NCBI GenBank assembly: GCA_022072225.1
Contig: JAJVIC010000002.1
Location: 820,404-884,403 of the forward strand
Length of the DNA stretch: 64,000 bases
Source of the DNA: Bacteroidia bacterium
GTDB lineage: Bacteria > Bacteroidota > Bacteroidia > SXHM01
Direction: 5' to 3'
The translations under genes were made by a program, and so were the position numbers. This document shows, piece after piece, positions 9,901 to 17,864 of this stretch; positions within the stretch are counted from its first letter, which is position 1, and each line of letters begins with the position of its first letter. Below the pieces are notes generated by a model that saw only the letters and a list, made by a program, of their open reading frames with translations, ran no database searches and had not been told where the DNA came from.

Positions 9901-10623
9901 CCGGCTTGTTGCCAGTTCGAAGTTTACATCACCTATTGCATTGGCAAGTGAGGTGGTACGTGCATTTGCAGTTGCAACGCTTGTTCTTACTGTTAAGGGT
10001 GAGTTGGGTGCATTGGTTCCAACACCTACAAAGGCATCGTCTCTTACAAAAAGTGCTGATGTTCCATTATCCTGCACATCAAAATCGCCTGTGCTGGTTA
10101 GGTTTACAGTGGTGTTTCCTGTTCCGGTGTTGGCTATGGTAAAGGTTTCGCTGCCATCCTGGGTAATGGTTGTAGCTGCCTGCGTAAGCGGGCCTCCCAG
10201 GTCTATATCATCTGCATTGGTGGTTAATCCGTTATCGCCAACGGCATTAACAGTTATAGTGCCGCTGGTTCCGCCTCCGGTTAATCCGGTGCCGGCTGTA
10301 ACGCCTGCAAGGTTAGAGGTGGTGTTGGCAATTAACACCCATGCTAATGTTGCTCCGTTGTAGTAATAAAATCCGGCAGGTGCATCGGTTTGGTAAACCA
10401 TAAGTCCATCGCGGGCTGCGCTTACGGGTATTGCTCCGCGTTGTGCGGCTGTCATGCGGGGCACTAAAATACCCTGACTGGTGCTCTGTGACTGAAATAC
10501 GGCTGAGGCATCGCGGGTGGTAGCGTTATTGGGATCAATAAGAACTCCGTCTGTACCTTGTGAATAAGAGTTGGCGGTTATTGCTGTAAGACCTACTAAA
10601 AATAGAATTATGCGTTGTTTCAT
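6985..10623 (-). CDS. Large secreted fibre-like protein with C-terminal S74 intramolecular chaperone
   Basis: From the ATG at 10623 the product has 1212 residues; an upstream ATG at 10653 would add ten residues in front of a good signal peptide (MKQRIILFLVGLTAITANSYSQ). The segment just after it (about 22-95) has the pattern DGVLIDPNNATTRDASAVF...SQGILVPRMT, nearly repeated in the 1500-residue protein at 12928. The middle has many short glycine/asparagine-rich beta repeats (DNGTDVGIGMAP, NGNVGIGSNAPG), as in phage tail fibres. Near residue 920 the motif ASDMNKKQNI, followed by GVIAQEVKEVMPELV, marks a peptidase S74 chaperone of the endosialidase type, which trimerises the fibre and then cleaves itself before the Ser. 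An unusual charged extension of about 185 residues follows the chaperone. It is probably a surface adhesin rather than a phage gene, as no phage genes are nearby. Confidence 0.82.
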   Translation of the reverse strand: MKQRIILFLVGLTAITANSYSQGTDGVLIDPNNATTRDASAVFQSQSTSQGILVPRMTAAQRGAIPVSAARDGLMVYQTDAPAGFYYYNGATLAWVLIANTTSNLAGVTAGTGLTGGGTSGTITVNAVGDNGLTTNADDIDLGGPLTQAATTITQDGSETFTIANTGTGNTTVNLTSTGDFDVQDNGTSALFVRDDAFVGVGTNAPNSPLTVRTSVATANARTTSLANAIGDVNFELATSRGATTNASGDITTQIGQAYNGGTITEGIRFIRGGGSTDGSMAFITNAGTERMRVASNGNVGIGSNAPGVPLDVVGNIRGSNMVSLTSGNGKGYRFWDSDSYKIHMGNAAEYLYGPVTDYSIKMNMSNTAGRGWTWGVTGATPVAALNTSGAMQVASSFTALGNITNGGFDFVLGNTDQVSRGNSGSSRAIVKDGGNILTINYANDFTGGTRIGSLAGTGSRVVVADANGTLSATTSIGSGIVTGSGTTDYLARWTSASTLGIGATRDNGTDVGIGMAPGTYKLSVSGNTYTSGKYFGHLNVDDTRAANTAPTGYNNEVAFDFKQISVIGAPGSGTYGGLITMAPWGDNSGDASHQLHFNEGGMYWRQGQPDAASWGSWDRVVTESMADADYIQNQYSSAQSANYYISGEAKAKVFNFGHDNQSGSSPTFNDGQFYRRDGQAELAVDDWFYMRDNDATVRISFNTDDGSIRPYLMYDLNNTGYYCDPASTTRLYNMSTLAGFDGYYPSNNAIRMTPNFHFNTPNGYALIVNWDNGSSGATQVLRTTGDNFYVYADGQTFTNNWFRPTGSTGLYFQSYGGGWHMTDATWIRSYNSKNVYVNTVMRADGGVYAADNVRMRSAGNNEYGSTQSFSSYGITLEQGISESGGFHADGDETDIWSPGDGNLLNVWDEDGMILEAYLNGTGAYVNASDMNKKQNIVKVDNALAKVLSLTGYNYEFKLHPDEIAKGETPSMSAGVIAQEVKEVMPELVSEVENQGLYMTYDGLFPYLIEAIKEQQSEIEQLKDRNITASDFGNETISGTEKWIEFSEEFITKNITGNTPIVTVTPFGQDVSLHITETTSTGFRVVSNKGISEGSFNWIAMIKISRISTVKRDVESERLKREKVDEMNLKLAKHFKEHKEQTRIEAQKKMELSKKEMELTAEFKKPENSGVHNPDGNNPDTLIKKHNQEISNNKYDPSLPENSAPGSIFYLK

Positions 10624-10841
10624 TGCCTGTATTTTGTTTTCTGAGGGCAACAAAGAACAGGTTTAAAAGTTTTGTGCATTTAACACATATTTGCTGATAA
10701 TTAGTGTTCCATATAACAACATACAACACATGGCAAATTATTTAACAAAGGCATATGAACACCTCAGCGCATATTATACACCTTTCATACCTTTATCAGC
10801 ACTATATGGCAATTAGTGCATATCAGAAATCAGGTAAGTTT

Positions 10842-10860
10842 CAGCAGTAAAACACTGCTG
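10842..10860 (-). terminator. Hairpin after the HTH-like gene
   Basis: A 7-bp stem cagcagt / actgctg with a 5-nt loop lies about 50 nt beyond the stop of the small HTH-like gene; a further copy of atcagcag follows at 10867. There is no strong U-tract, so termination is tentative. The rest of the 10624-10910 spacer shows no other gene. Confidence 0.35.
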
Positions 10861-10910
10861 ATATAAATCAGCAGATTTAACTGTGTGTTAATTTTTATTC
10901 AAGCGTATTT

Positions 10911-11258
10911 TTATTTCTGCCGCAAAATATCCAGTACCTTCTGCAAATTATCTCGTTCGGTGCTAAGTTGCTGCACCTGCTTTTCAAGTTCGGCAATGCG
11001 CTGGTCTTTGGGCGTGGGGTTGGCGGGCATATCAGGAGGCAGCTGGGCGGCTATGTCTGCAAAAAAGTTGTGGTTAAGAGCCTGACATAGTTCAAACAAA
11101 ATACGCACTTGTACGGAGGGGCGTTTGAGGTAATCTGCAATGGTTTCGTATCGCCTGTCAAGATCGCGTGCCAGTGCTGATTTATAATAACGGTTTTTAC
11201 GGATATGCTGGTTAAGCATTTGGCCAACATGCTTTACAGGATTTAATTTTATTGCCAT
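10911..11258 (-). CDS. Small HTH-like protein with C-terminal coiled coil, function unknown
   Basis: From the ATG at 11258 the product has 115 residues. Residues 1-75 form several short helices (VGQMLNQHIRKNRYYKSALA, RDLDRRYETIADYLKR, VRILFELCQALNHNFFADIA) resembling a Cro/XRE-like helix-turn-helix, in which ALARDLDRRYETIADYL would be the HTH core. Residues 87-115 are a leucine-zipper-like coil (RIAELEKQVQQLSTERDNLQ). A DNA-binding dimer is likely but not proven. An upstream ATG at 11291 would begin only 8 bp from the palindrome array at 11299, leaving no room for a leader, so I prefer 11258. The array may be its operator set. Confidence 0.65.
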   Translation of the reverse strand: MAIKLNPVKHVGQMLNQHIRKNRYYKSALARDLDRRYETIADYLKRPSVQVRILFELCQALNHNFFADIAAQLPPDMPANPTPKDQRIAELEKQVQQLSTERDNLQKVLDILRQK

Positions 11259-11298
11259 ACTGATTTTATGATTTAGAGATGTTTGATACATACATTAT

Positions 11299-11489
11299 GG
11301 TTTATAAAGCCATTTTTACAGGTTTATAAAGCCATAGAGTTCGGCCTTAAAAGCCTTAAACTATAGGTATTAAAAACCCAAACAAACGGTTTATATAACC
11401 GTTTGTTTGGGTTTAATAAGCCAATGCAATACCTGCATAGTAACCCGAATATAGGGCTTATAAAACCCTATATTTTGGGTTTTACACCC
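11299..11489. repeat. Array of about nine 13-bp palindromic units (GGtTTATAAagCC) at 22-23-bp spacing
   Basis: Units begin at 11299, 11321, 11343, 11366, 11388, 11410, about 11433 (degenerate), 11455 and 11477. Each is 13 bp and near-palindromic: ggtttataaagcc twice, then ggccttaaaagcc, ggtattaaaaacc, ggtttatataacc, ggtttaataagcc, ctgcatagtaacc, ggcttataaaacc and gggttttacaccc. The 9-10-bp spacers differ. The spacing is close to two helical turns, so all units face the same side of the DNA. The array fills the gap between the HTH-like gene and the 170-residue gene. Confidence 0.8.
11374..11414 (-). terminator. 18-bp perfect hairpin inside the palindrome array
   Basis: Arms at 11374-11391 and 11397-11414 are exact reverse complements (aaacccaaacaaacggtt and its complement) around the loop tatat. 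The stem is formed because the spacers either side of the central array unit are complementary (aaacaaac / gtttgttt). It could end transcription of the 170-residue gene, whose stop is at 11495, or act as a cruciform. Confidence 0.45.
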
Positions 11490-11494
11490 CTTGT

Positions 11495-12007
11495 TTAAGC
11501 AGGATTAGCAGGTGTTGGCGGTGTATTGCTTGCCGGTGGTGCTCCCCCGCCCTGCTGCAAAAAGCGTTGTTTAAGACGTGTATAGCTTGCTGTTGCACCT
11601 GCAATCCCTGCCAGGTGTGCGCTTTCATACAGTTTATAAATGGTGAGTGCCATGGCATACGCCTCGTGACCTGCCAACCGTTTAGTGTCTTTTATGCGCT
11701 GCAACTGATTTTCAATAACGGTTTCAATACTCTCCAACTGATTATACAGTCTAAGGTCATTATCTAATTCCGGCACCGCAATGTATCCCGGAAGTATACC
11801 TCCGTTAGTGGTGGCTTCTTCAAGGGCTTCCTGCGCAAATACCCGGTTTTCAACATCCAGACCAAACAGTTCTTCGCGCTCATCGGGCGAAAGCGATTCG
11901 GTATAGTTGTTAAGAACAAGGTTGGTTTGTGCCGTGTTTGATTGCAGAACGGCTTCGTCTGCCGGATTGATAGTAATGTTCAATCGGTTTACAGTAATGT
12001 TTGCCAT
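11495..12007 (-). CDS. Unknown 170-residue helical protein
   Basis: I do not recognise a family. The protein starts MANITVNRLNITINPADEAV, is acidic and mainly helical (LYNQLESIETVIENQLQRIK, AYAMALTIYKLYESAHLAGI), and ends in a low-complexity Pro/Ala/Asn tail (PPASNTPPTPANPA). There is no signal peptide or membrane segment. In size and style it resembles the other helical unknowns at 43025 and 56888, but I see no clear alignment. Its downstream flank is the palindrome array. Confidence 0.7.
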   Translation of the reverse strand: MANITVNRLNITINPADEAVLQSNTAQTNLVLNNYTESLSPDEREELFGLDVENRVFAQEALEEATTNGGILPGYIAVPELDNDLRLYNQLESIETVIENQLQRIKDTKRLAGHEAYAMALTIYKLYESAHLAGIAGATASYTRLKQRFLQQGGGAPPASNTPPTPANPA

Positions 12008-12333
12008 TTTGTGTGTTTTTTAATTGGGTTATTAATTTGATTTTATTTTGCTATTGCGGCAGCAAACATATAGCACAAATCAGACGTTTTTACAAGCGTT
12101 AAATTACTAACAGGCATACAGTTAACAAGTGTTAATAACAAAGTGTAATTAATTTATTTGTTTGCAATTTATTACATCCCTCTGCACGATGTTATTAACT
12201 TTTAAACATTTAAAAAGTTGTCGCTCTGTTAGTAAAACAGTTTTGATAAAAATGAAAAAATCTTATGTGGCATAAACAGAAACGCCCCGCTTGCAGGCGG
12301 GGCGTTTCCTTAAAACTAAAGAACTTAATTTAC
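12008..12333. other. Gene-free AT-rich spacer with a terminator
   Basis: This 326-bp stretch holds the upstream region of the 170-residue gene and a strong hairpin at 12279-12308. I see no reading frame of interest and no other clear signal. Confidence 0.6.
12279..12308 (-). terminator. Rho-independent-type terminator after the 12334-12891 gene
   Basis: A 12-bp perfect G/C-rich stem (gaaacgccccgc / gcggggcgtttc) with a 6-nt loop lies 25 nt beyond the minus-strand stop. The downstream sequence read on that strand is T-rich (TGTTTATG), a moderate U-tract. Confidence 0.75.
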
Positions 12334-12891
12334 TTACATCTTCTCGTACCTTACCATTACCCGTACTTTCAGTAATCCGGGCTTTTCGGTAGCATCGCTG
12401 TTTTCAAGAGCAACACCCACTGTAAATCCGCTTTCGGTAGCTTTCATGCCTACACCCGGCTCATTGGAAATGGTAATGTAATCGCCTTTTTGAATGGGGC
12501 CATTCTGGAGGTTGAAGCGAACGTGGGCTATACCATCAGAAACAACAGGAGACTTCTTTACGGCTTCAGGATTTTTATTTGCCGGATCAACAAAGCTACT
12601 CGGATTAACTGGCGCTGAATATGCTCCCATCTGCAACATTTGAAAAACACCTTCCATACGCTCTGCATTTTCAGCATTAACTTTTACAAAAGGCAACTTG
12701 CCTTCTTCTTTATTTTCATTAATAAAAACTATACAGCCGTGTATTTCAAGGATATCGGGGGGTGTTGGTGGCGGTAAGAATTTTCCTGCGATAGCTAATT
12801 CATTGATTTCTGTAACTTCATTGCTGATTTGAGCAGATGCTAAGAAGCAAGTAATAAGAAAAATACAACTGATTAAAAACGTTTTCATCAT
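12334..12891 (-). CDS. Secreted 185-residue protein, companion of the repeat protein
   Basis: The product has a clear signal peptide (MMKTFLISCIFLITCFLASAQ). The C-terminal half contains GPIQKGDYITISNEPGVGMK followed by SGFTVGVALENSD, a pattern known from the C-terminal modules of S74-type fibre proteins ('KAGD..TSS.PG.GMKA...IG.ALE'). No chaperone domain follows. It lies 36 nt downstream of the 1500-residue repeat protein on the same strand and ends at a strong terminator, so the two form an operon. A role in surface-fibre assembly is inferred from these neighbours only. Confidence 0.72.
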   Translation of the reverse strand: MMKTFLISCIFLITCFLASAQISNEVTEINELAIAGKFLPPPTPPDILEIHGCIVFINENKEEGKLPFVKVNAENAERMEGVFQMLQMGAYSAPVNPSSFVDPANKNPEAVKKSPVVSDGIAHVRFNLQNGPIQKGDYITISNEPGVGMKATESGFTVGVALENSDATEKPGLLKVRVMVRYEKM

Positions 12892-12927
12892 AAGGCGATT
12901 TATAATTAAAATAATACATTAAATAAT

Positions 12928-15900
12928 TTACCAACTAATAACAACTCTACCATTACCCGGATTTGCTCCACTCGAATTACTTTGGTTACTTCCGGAATTA
13001 TAAGAACCTCCTCCTCCACCTTGTCCACGAAGATCACCACCGCCACCACCACTATAACCACCACCACCACCAGCACCAGTGTTGTAATACCAATCACCAC
13101 CACCACCACCACCATATCCGCCAGCACCAGCATATCCTCCACAACAATTAGCTGCAGCTCCTCCATTACTTCCATTCGTATAGGAACGTCCTCCAATCGC
13201 ATATGGCCCATTAGCTCCATTGCCGGTCATACCTCCACCACCAGCACCAGTTCCAAAATAAATTGAACCGGTTCCTCCTCCACCTCCTCCAGTTCCTCCT
13301 GCTCCTGAAGCCCAACCATAGTACCAACATTCATAACCCCAATTTCCGTTATTACTTGTTGTACCATCAATATTTGCTCCACCACAATTCTGGTAAGCAT
13401 AATGTCTACCACCACCACCACCAGCAACAACATAAGGGGTATTACCAATAGTAACATAAGAACCGCCTCCACCACCACCAACATAATTTCCAAATCCTCC
13501 TTGACCTCCGACCCTTACATTAAATGATTGACCCGGAGTCACACTAAAAGTTCCTCTCATACGAGCGCCATAACCACCATATGTGTACCACCAGTTACCT
13601 CCTCCTGATGCACCATAAGCTTCAATAGTTATTGAGTAAGTACATGCAGGAACTGTAAATGTTTGGTTGCCTCCAGTATAATTAAAAGTTTGCGAACCAG
13701 GTGTATAAGTTCCTGAAGCCACAGTAACACTCACGCTTTGGCATCCTGTATTTGAACAACCTGTTCCTGTTCCTGGAACGTATCTAGCATAATAAGTAGT
13801 AGTAGTGCCGGAAGGTGGTGTTATAGTTATAGAGCATGAATTTACATTATTACCAATAGGAGCAAAACCAACATAAGTTCCTCCGCAACTGCCTGTATAA
13901 AACTCTACCCTTCCCAATATATTAATATTAGAAGGAAAATTAGCAGTTAACGTTACCGATGAGCCTGCACAGATATTAGAAGCACTGGTAGTTAATGAAG
14001 TAGGCGCTTCGTTATACCTGTTTCTTAATAAAATTGCTGATGACCATGCTGTTGCCGGGCACGTACCATTTACAACCCTCCAACGCACCCTGTCAGCATT
14101 TCCGTCAGTTACATTTACCTTTTTAGGAAAACAGCAATACCCGGGCGATGTACCCGTAACCCAGGGCGAACCGTTCCAGGTTCCGTTACTGCTACCCCAC
14201 TGCCATTCAACCGTTCCGGTATGACCCGAAACCGTGATGGGCACTGCAGACCAATCGCCTGTTGAACTGCAAAAATCAATAGGCCCTGCATTGCTCACTG
14301 TACCTAATACAGATGCCTGATAAACCGTTACCGTTACACTTGCGCAGGTGGTCGTGTTACAGGTTCCTGAATAACGCACATAATAGGTAGTAGTAGTTGT
14401 TGGCGTTACCGTAATGCTGTTTCCGGTTCCGGCTGAAGTACCTCCGCATGAACCTGTAAACCATTGTGCAGTAGCACCTGTGCCGGCCGATCCTCCCGTA
14501 AGTGTTAAAGTAGTGGAAGTACCGTTACAAACAGCTGTAGTGCCGCTTATGCCGGTTGGCGCTGTAGATGAGCTCTGCCCGGTAATGGTAACATCGTCCT
14601 GCGAATCGGTACAAACACCATTAAGCAAGGTCCAACGGAAAACGTTTGCTCCTACGCCCAATCCTGTAATTCCTGATGTTGGTGATGTTGGAGTGGTAAT
14701 AGTTCCTGCTCCGCTTATGCGTGTCCAGGTGCCACCTCCCGAAGAGGGTGTATTACCTGCCAGTGTAGCTGTGGTTGCACAAACCGCCTGATCGGGACCT
14801 GCATTGGATGCGGTAAACTGATTAACCGTAACAGTTACAGAGGCACAGGTGGTAGTATTACAGGTGCCGCTGTAACGAACGTAATAGGTTGTATTGCTCG
14901 TTGGCGATACCGAAATACTGTTTCCTGTACCTGCAGATGTTCCTCCGCAGGAGCCGGTAAACCATTGAGCTACTGCTCCAGTACCTGCAGAACCACCCGT
15001 AACGGTTAAGGTTGTTGAAGATCCTGAGCAAATGGTAGTAGTACCGCTTATACCGGTTGGTGCTACTGATGAATTCTGGCTGGTAATAACTACCTCATCA
15101 AATGAATCGGAGCAGGAGCCATTGAGAAAGGTCCAACGGAATGTATTAGCACCTACTCCTAAACCGGTAACCGTTGAGGTAGGTGAAGTGGGGGTGGTAA
15201 TAGTTCCGGTGCCGCTGGTACGCGTCCAGGTGCCTCCACCGCTGATGGGTGTATTACCAGCTAAGGTCGTACTGTTACCACAAAAGGTTTGGTCAGGCCC
15301 GGCATCTGCCAGTGTATAATCATCACGCGTAATAACCACATCATCCTGCGAATCGGCACAAACTCCGTTAAGCAAAGTCCAACGAAAAGTGTTTGCTCCT
15401 AATCCCAAACCTGTAAGTCCTGATGTAGGTGATGTAGGAGTAGTAATACTTCCTGTTCCGCTTACAAGCGTCCAGGTGCCTCCTCCTGTAGTTGGCGTAT
15501 TTCCTGCCAGTGTGGCTGTAGTTGCACAAACAGCCTGATCAGGTCCGGCATTGGCGTTGGTAAGCTGATCTCTGGTAATAACAACATCATCCTGTGAATC
15601 GGTACAAACACCGTTTAACAATGTCCAGCGAAAGGTGTTAGCTCCTACTCCTAATCCTGTAAGCCCCGATGTAGGCGAAGTCGGTGTAGTAATTGTTCCT
15701 GTGCCGCTAACAAGTGTCCAGGTGCCGCTTCCTGTAAGAGGTGCGTTACCTGCCATGGTTGCGGTGGTAGCACATACCGTTTGGTCAGGGCCGGCATTGG
15801 AGGTGGTAAAATCATTGCGTGTAATAATTACATCATCCTGCGAATTGGCACATACTCCATTTAGTAAAGTCCAGCGGAAAGTATTTGCCCCCAATCCTAA

Positions 15901-17430
15901 ACCTGTAATACCTGATGAAGGAGATGTAGGCGTAGTAATAGTTCCTGTTCCGTTTACGAGTGTCCAGGTACCGCCTCCTGTAAGTGGTGTATTACCTGCA
16001 AGGGTTGCGCTAGTAGCGCATAAGGTTTGGTCAGGACCGGCATTTGCGGCAGTGAATTGATCGCTGGTAATAACAACATCATCCTGCGAGTCGGCACAAA
16101 CTCCATTAAGTAATGTCCACCGGAATGTATTAGCTCCTAATCCTAATCCTGTAACCCCAGAAGTCGGTGAAGTTGGTGTTGTAATGGTTCCGTTTCCGCT
16201 AACAAGTGTCCAGGTGCCGCCTCCGGTAAGTGGGGTATTACCTGCAAAGGTTGCAGTTGTAGCGCAAACTGTTTGGTCAGGACCCGCATTGGCAGAAGTA
16301 AAATCATTGCGCGCAATAATTACATCATCTTGTGAATTGGTACAGGAACCATTGAGAACAGTCCAACGGAATGTGTTATTTCCTAATCCTAAACCTGTAA
16401 TTCCCGATGTAGGTGATGTAGGAGTGGTAATGGTTCCCGATCCGCTTACAAGTGTCCATGTTCCACCACCGGTGATTGGTGTGTTACCTGCCAGGGTTGC
16501 TGTAGTGGCACATACCGTTTGGTCAGCACCTGCATTCGCAGTAGTAAATTGATCCACTGCCCTTGTCAATGAAAGAGGAGTTATTGATGATCCGCAGGTA
16601 TTATTCCCAACCACAGAAACGGTAATATTTCCGGCAGCTACTATATTATTTAGTGTTATCGCAATATCAGTTGATGTATAAGTAACAGGGGTTCCTGCAA
16701 CTGCAGTCTGGCTGTTAGCTGTCAAAGTCGCAGATGCCGAACCTGATGCTGTAATGGTCCAGGTATAAGTTATTGCACCCGTTCCGTTTGGACCAAAGCC
16801 GCTTGCTATTGAATAATTATAGCTACCTCCCTCACAAATACCTGCCGGGCTTGAAGTGAATACAGGTGTAGGCGGAACAGCGGTATAACAATTAATTACT
16901 CTGCTCTGGCTTACAGAACTTGTTCCGCAACCATTGGTTGCTGTAACACTAACTGTATAGGTACTTAAAGAAGGAGCATTAAATGAAATGATACTGCTAC
17001 CGTTTCCTGTAATGGTTGGGCTGCCAGTTACTGTCCATGTATAACTGCTGGCACCGCTTATACCCGGCACCGAATATGTTTGATTGGTTCCTGCGCAAAC
17101 AGGTGTATTTCCTGAAATTGCCTGCAATACATCCAAGTTGGGGCAGCCGCAATAAATAGATTGCCATGCACCGCCTGTATAAACATCAAGACATTGAGAT
17201 GTGGTATTAAACACCATTAACCCCGATGCAGGAGAAACAATTGCCTGCTCCTGAGCATAAGTCAATCGGGGAATTAATATCCCCTGATTGGTAGAATTTA
17301 ATTGTAAAACAGCCGAGGCATCTCTTGCCGGAGGAGTAACAGAATAATCAATCAGCACACCATCATTTTGGGCTATTACTGCAAATGATGCTAAAAACAG
17401 GAAGAATGTTGTAAGTAGTTGTTTATTCAT
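12928..17430 (-). CDS. Giant secreted protein with 82-residue tandem repeats and a glycine-rich C-terminal domain
   Basis: The 1500-residue product has a signal peptide (about 1-20) and an N-terminal module (about 22-95) shared with the fibre protein at 6985. After PKD/Ig-like domains come six contiguous near-identical repeats of about 82 residues (15078-16553) of the type NAGPDQTVCATTATLAGNTP...TFRWTLLNGVC..SQDDVVIT, then a seventh at about 14573-14818. Between and after these lie two Ig-like repeats of the 'APTGISGTT..C.GSSTTLT...YYVRYSGTC' type and a third divergent one. The last 250 residues are strongly glycine-rich with aromatic residues (GGYGARM, AGGGGGRHYAYQNCGG), ending in NGRVVISW. 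I see no type IX sorting domain. It is probably a surface or matrix protein. The run of paired cysteines suggests one disulfide per repeat. Confidence 0.82.
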   Translation of the reverse strand: MNKQLLTTFFLFLASFAVIAQNDGVLIDYSVTPPARDASAVLQLNSTNQGILIPRLTYAQEQAIVSPASGLMVFNTTSQCLDVYTGGAWQSIYCGCPNLDVLQAISGNTPVCAGTNQTYSVPGISGASSYTWTVTGSPTITGNGSSIISFNAPSLSTYTVSVTATNGCGTSSVSQSRVINCYTAVPPTPVFTSSPAGICEGGSYNYSIASGFGPNGTGAITYTWTITASGSASATLTANSQTAVAGTPVTYTSTDIAITLNNIVAAGNITVSVVGNNTCGSSITPLSLTRAVDQFTTANAGADQTVCATTATLAGNTPITGGGTWTLVSGSGTITTPTSPTSGITGLGLGNNTFRWTVLNGSCTNSQDDVIIARNDFTSANAGPDQTVCATTATFAGNTPLTGGGTWTLVSGNGTITTPTSPTSGVTGLGLGANTFRWTLLNGVCADSQDDVVITSDQFTAANAGPDQTLCATSATLAGNTPLTGGGTWTLVNGTGTITTPTSPSSGITGLGLGANTFRWTLLNGVCANSQDDVIITRNDFTTSNAGPDQTVCATTATMAGNAPLTGSGTWTLVSGTGTITTPTSPTSGLTGLGVGANTFRWTLLNGVCTDSQDDVVITRDQLTNANAGPDQAVCATTATLAGNTPTTGGGTWTLVSGTGSITTPTSPTSGLTGLGLGANTFRWTLLNGVCADSQDDVVITRDDYTLADAGPDQTFCGNSTTLAGNTPISGGGTWTRTSGTGTITTPTSPTSTVTGLGVGANTFRWTFLNGSCSDSFDEVVITSQNSSVAPTGISGTTTICSGSSTTLTVTGGSAGTGAVAQWFTGSCGGTSAGTGNSISVSPTSNTTYYVRYSGTCNTTTCASVTVTVNQFTASNAGPDQAVCATTATLAGNTPSSGGGTWTRISGAGTITTPTSPTSGITGLGVGANVFRWTLLNGVCTDSQDDVTITGQSSSTAPTGISGTTAVCNGTSTTLTLTGGSAGTGATAQWFTGSCGGTSAGTGNSITVTPTTTTTYYVRYSGTCNTTTCASVTVTVYQASVLGTVSNAGPIDFCSSTGDWSAVPITVSGHTGTVEWQWGSSNGTWNGSPWVTGTSPGYCCFPKKVNVTDGNADRVRWRVVNGTCPATAWSSAILLRNRYNEAPTSLTTSASNICAGSSVTLTANFPSNINILGRVEFYTGSCGGTYVGFAPIGNNVNSCSITITPPSGTTTTYYARYVPGTGTGCSNTGCQSVSVTVASGTYTPGSQTFNYTGGNQTFTVPACTYSITIEAYGASGGGNWWYTYGGYGARMRGTFSVTPGQSFNVRVGGQGGFGNYVGGGGGGSYVTIGNTPYVVAGGGGGRHYAYQNCGGANIDGTTSNNGNWGYECWYYGWASGAGGTGGGGGGTGSIYFGTGAGGGGMTGNGANGPYAIGGRSYTNGSNGGAAANCCGGYAGAGGYGGGGGGDWYYNTGAGGGGGYSGGGGGDLRGQGGGGGSYNSGSNQSNSSGANPGNGRVVISW
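15078..16553. repeat. Six tandem 246-bp coding repeats
   Basis: The minus-strand coding sequence repeats every 246 bp (82 codons). Repeats differ mainly at synonymous sites and a few residues. A seventh copy is separated at about 14573-14818. Long antisense reading frames across this stretch are by-products of the repeat. Confidence 0.8.
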
Positions 17431-17864
17431 GCTTCAGAATTTTGTGTTATGTAATTTATGTTTAACAAAATAATATAATTTTTAATTATAAAAGTAACAT
17501 TAATAAAGCATCATTAAATCAACATTAAACACAATTAAGATAGTTGCTAAATGTTAAATTCGTCTGCCAAAGTAATACATTCAACTGATATATAAGTAAA
17601 AAAGTAAAATAATTTTTAAACAAAATAAATTTTAAAACATTAAAATCATTAATCTATAATTATAATGTTATCATGGAACACTACTCCAAAATGCTTACAA
17701 AAACAGCTATTTAAAGCAAATCGCATACTAAAATTTACAGTTCATCAACACACAAAAATTAATTTTCCAATACCTTAATTTGCTGTTAATTTTCTTTATT
17801 AATTTTCGATTAACAACCGATTCCATTCTGTTTTAGTTTTCAAAAATCTACATTTGCCTTTCCT
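17431..17864. other. Gene-free, very AT-rich spacer
   Basis: This 434-bp divergent spacer holds the upstream regions of the repeat protein (minus) and the helicase (plus). Apart from the helicase promoter I see no gene, repeat or hairpin. Confidence 0.6.
17849..17856 (+). promoter_or_regulatory. -7 element TACATTTG of the helicase gene
   Basis: The box matches TAnnTTTG. A weak -33 (TTCTG, 17826-17830) lies 18 bp upstream. The box is only 8 nt from the GTG start, so transcription would begin almost at the start codon. Confidence 0.45.

Noticed and set aside
11299-11489. CRISPR array
   Set aside because: Repeats are 13 bp and degenerate, spacers only 9-10 bp, and there are no cas genes; it is an operator- or iteron-like array.
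14414-16552. Plus-strand frames of 95-141 codons over the repeat protein
   Set aside because: They repeat every 246 bp because the minus-strand gene does; they have no support of their own.
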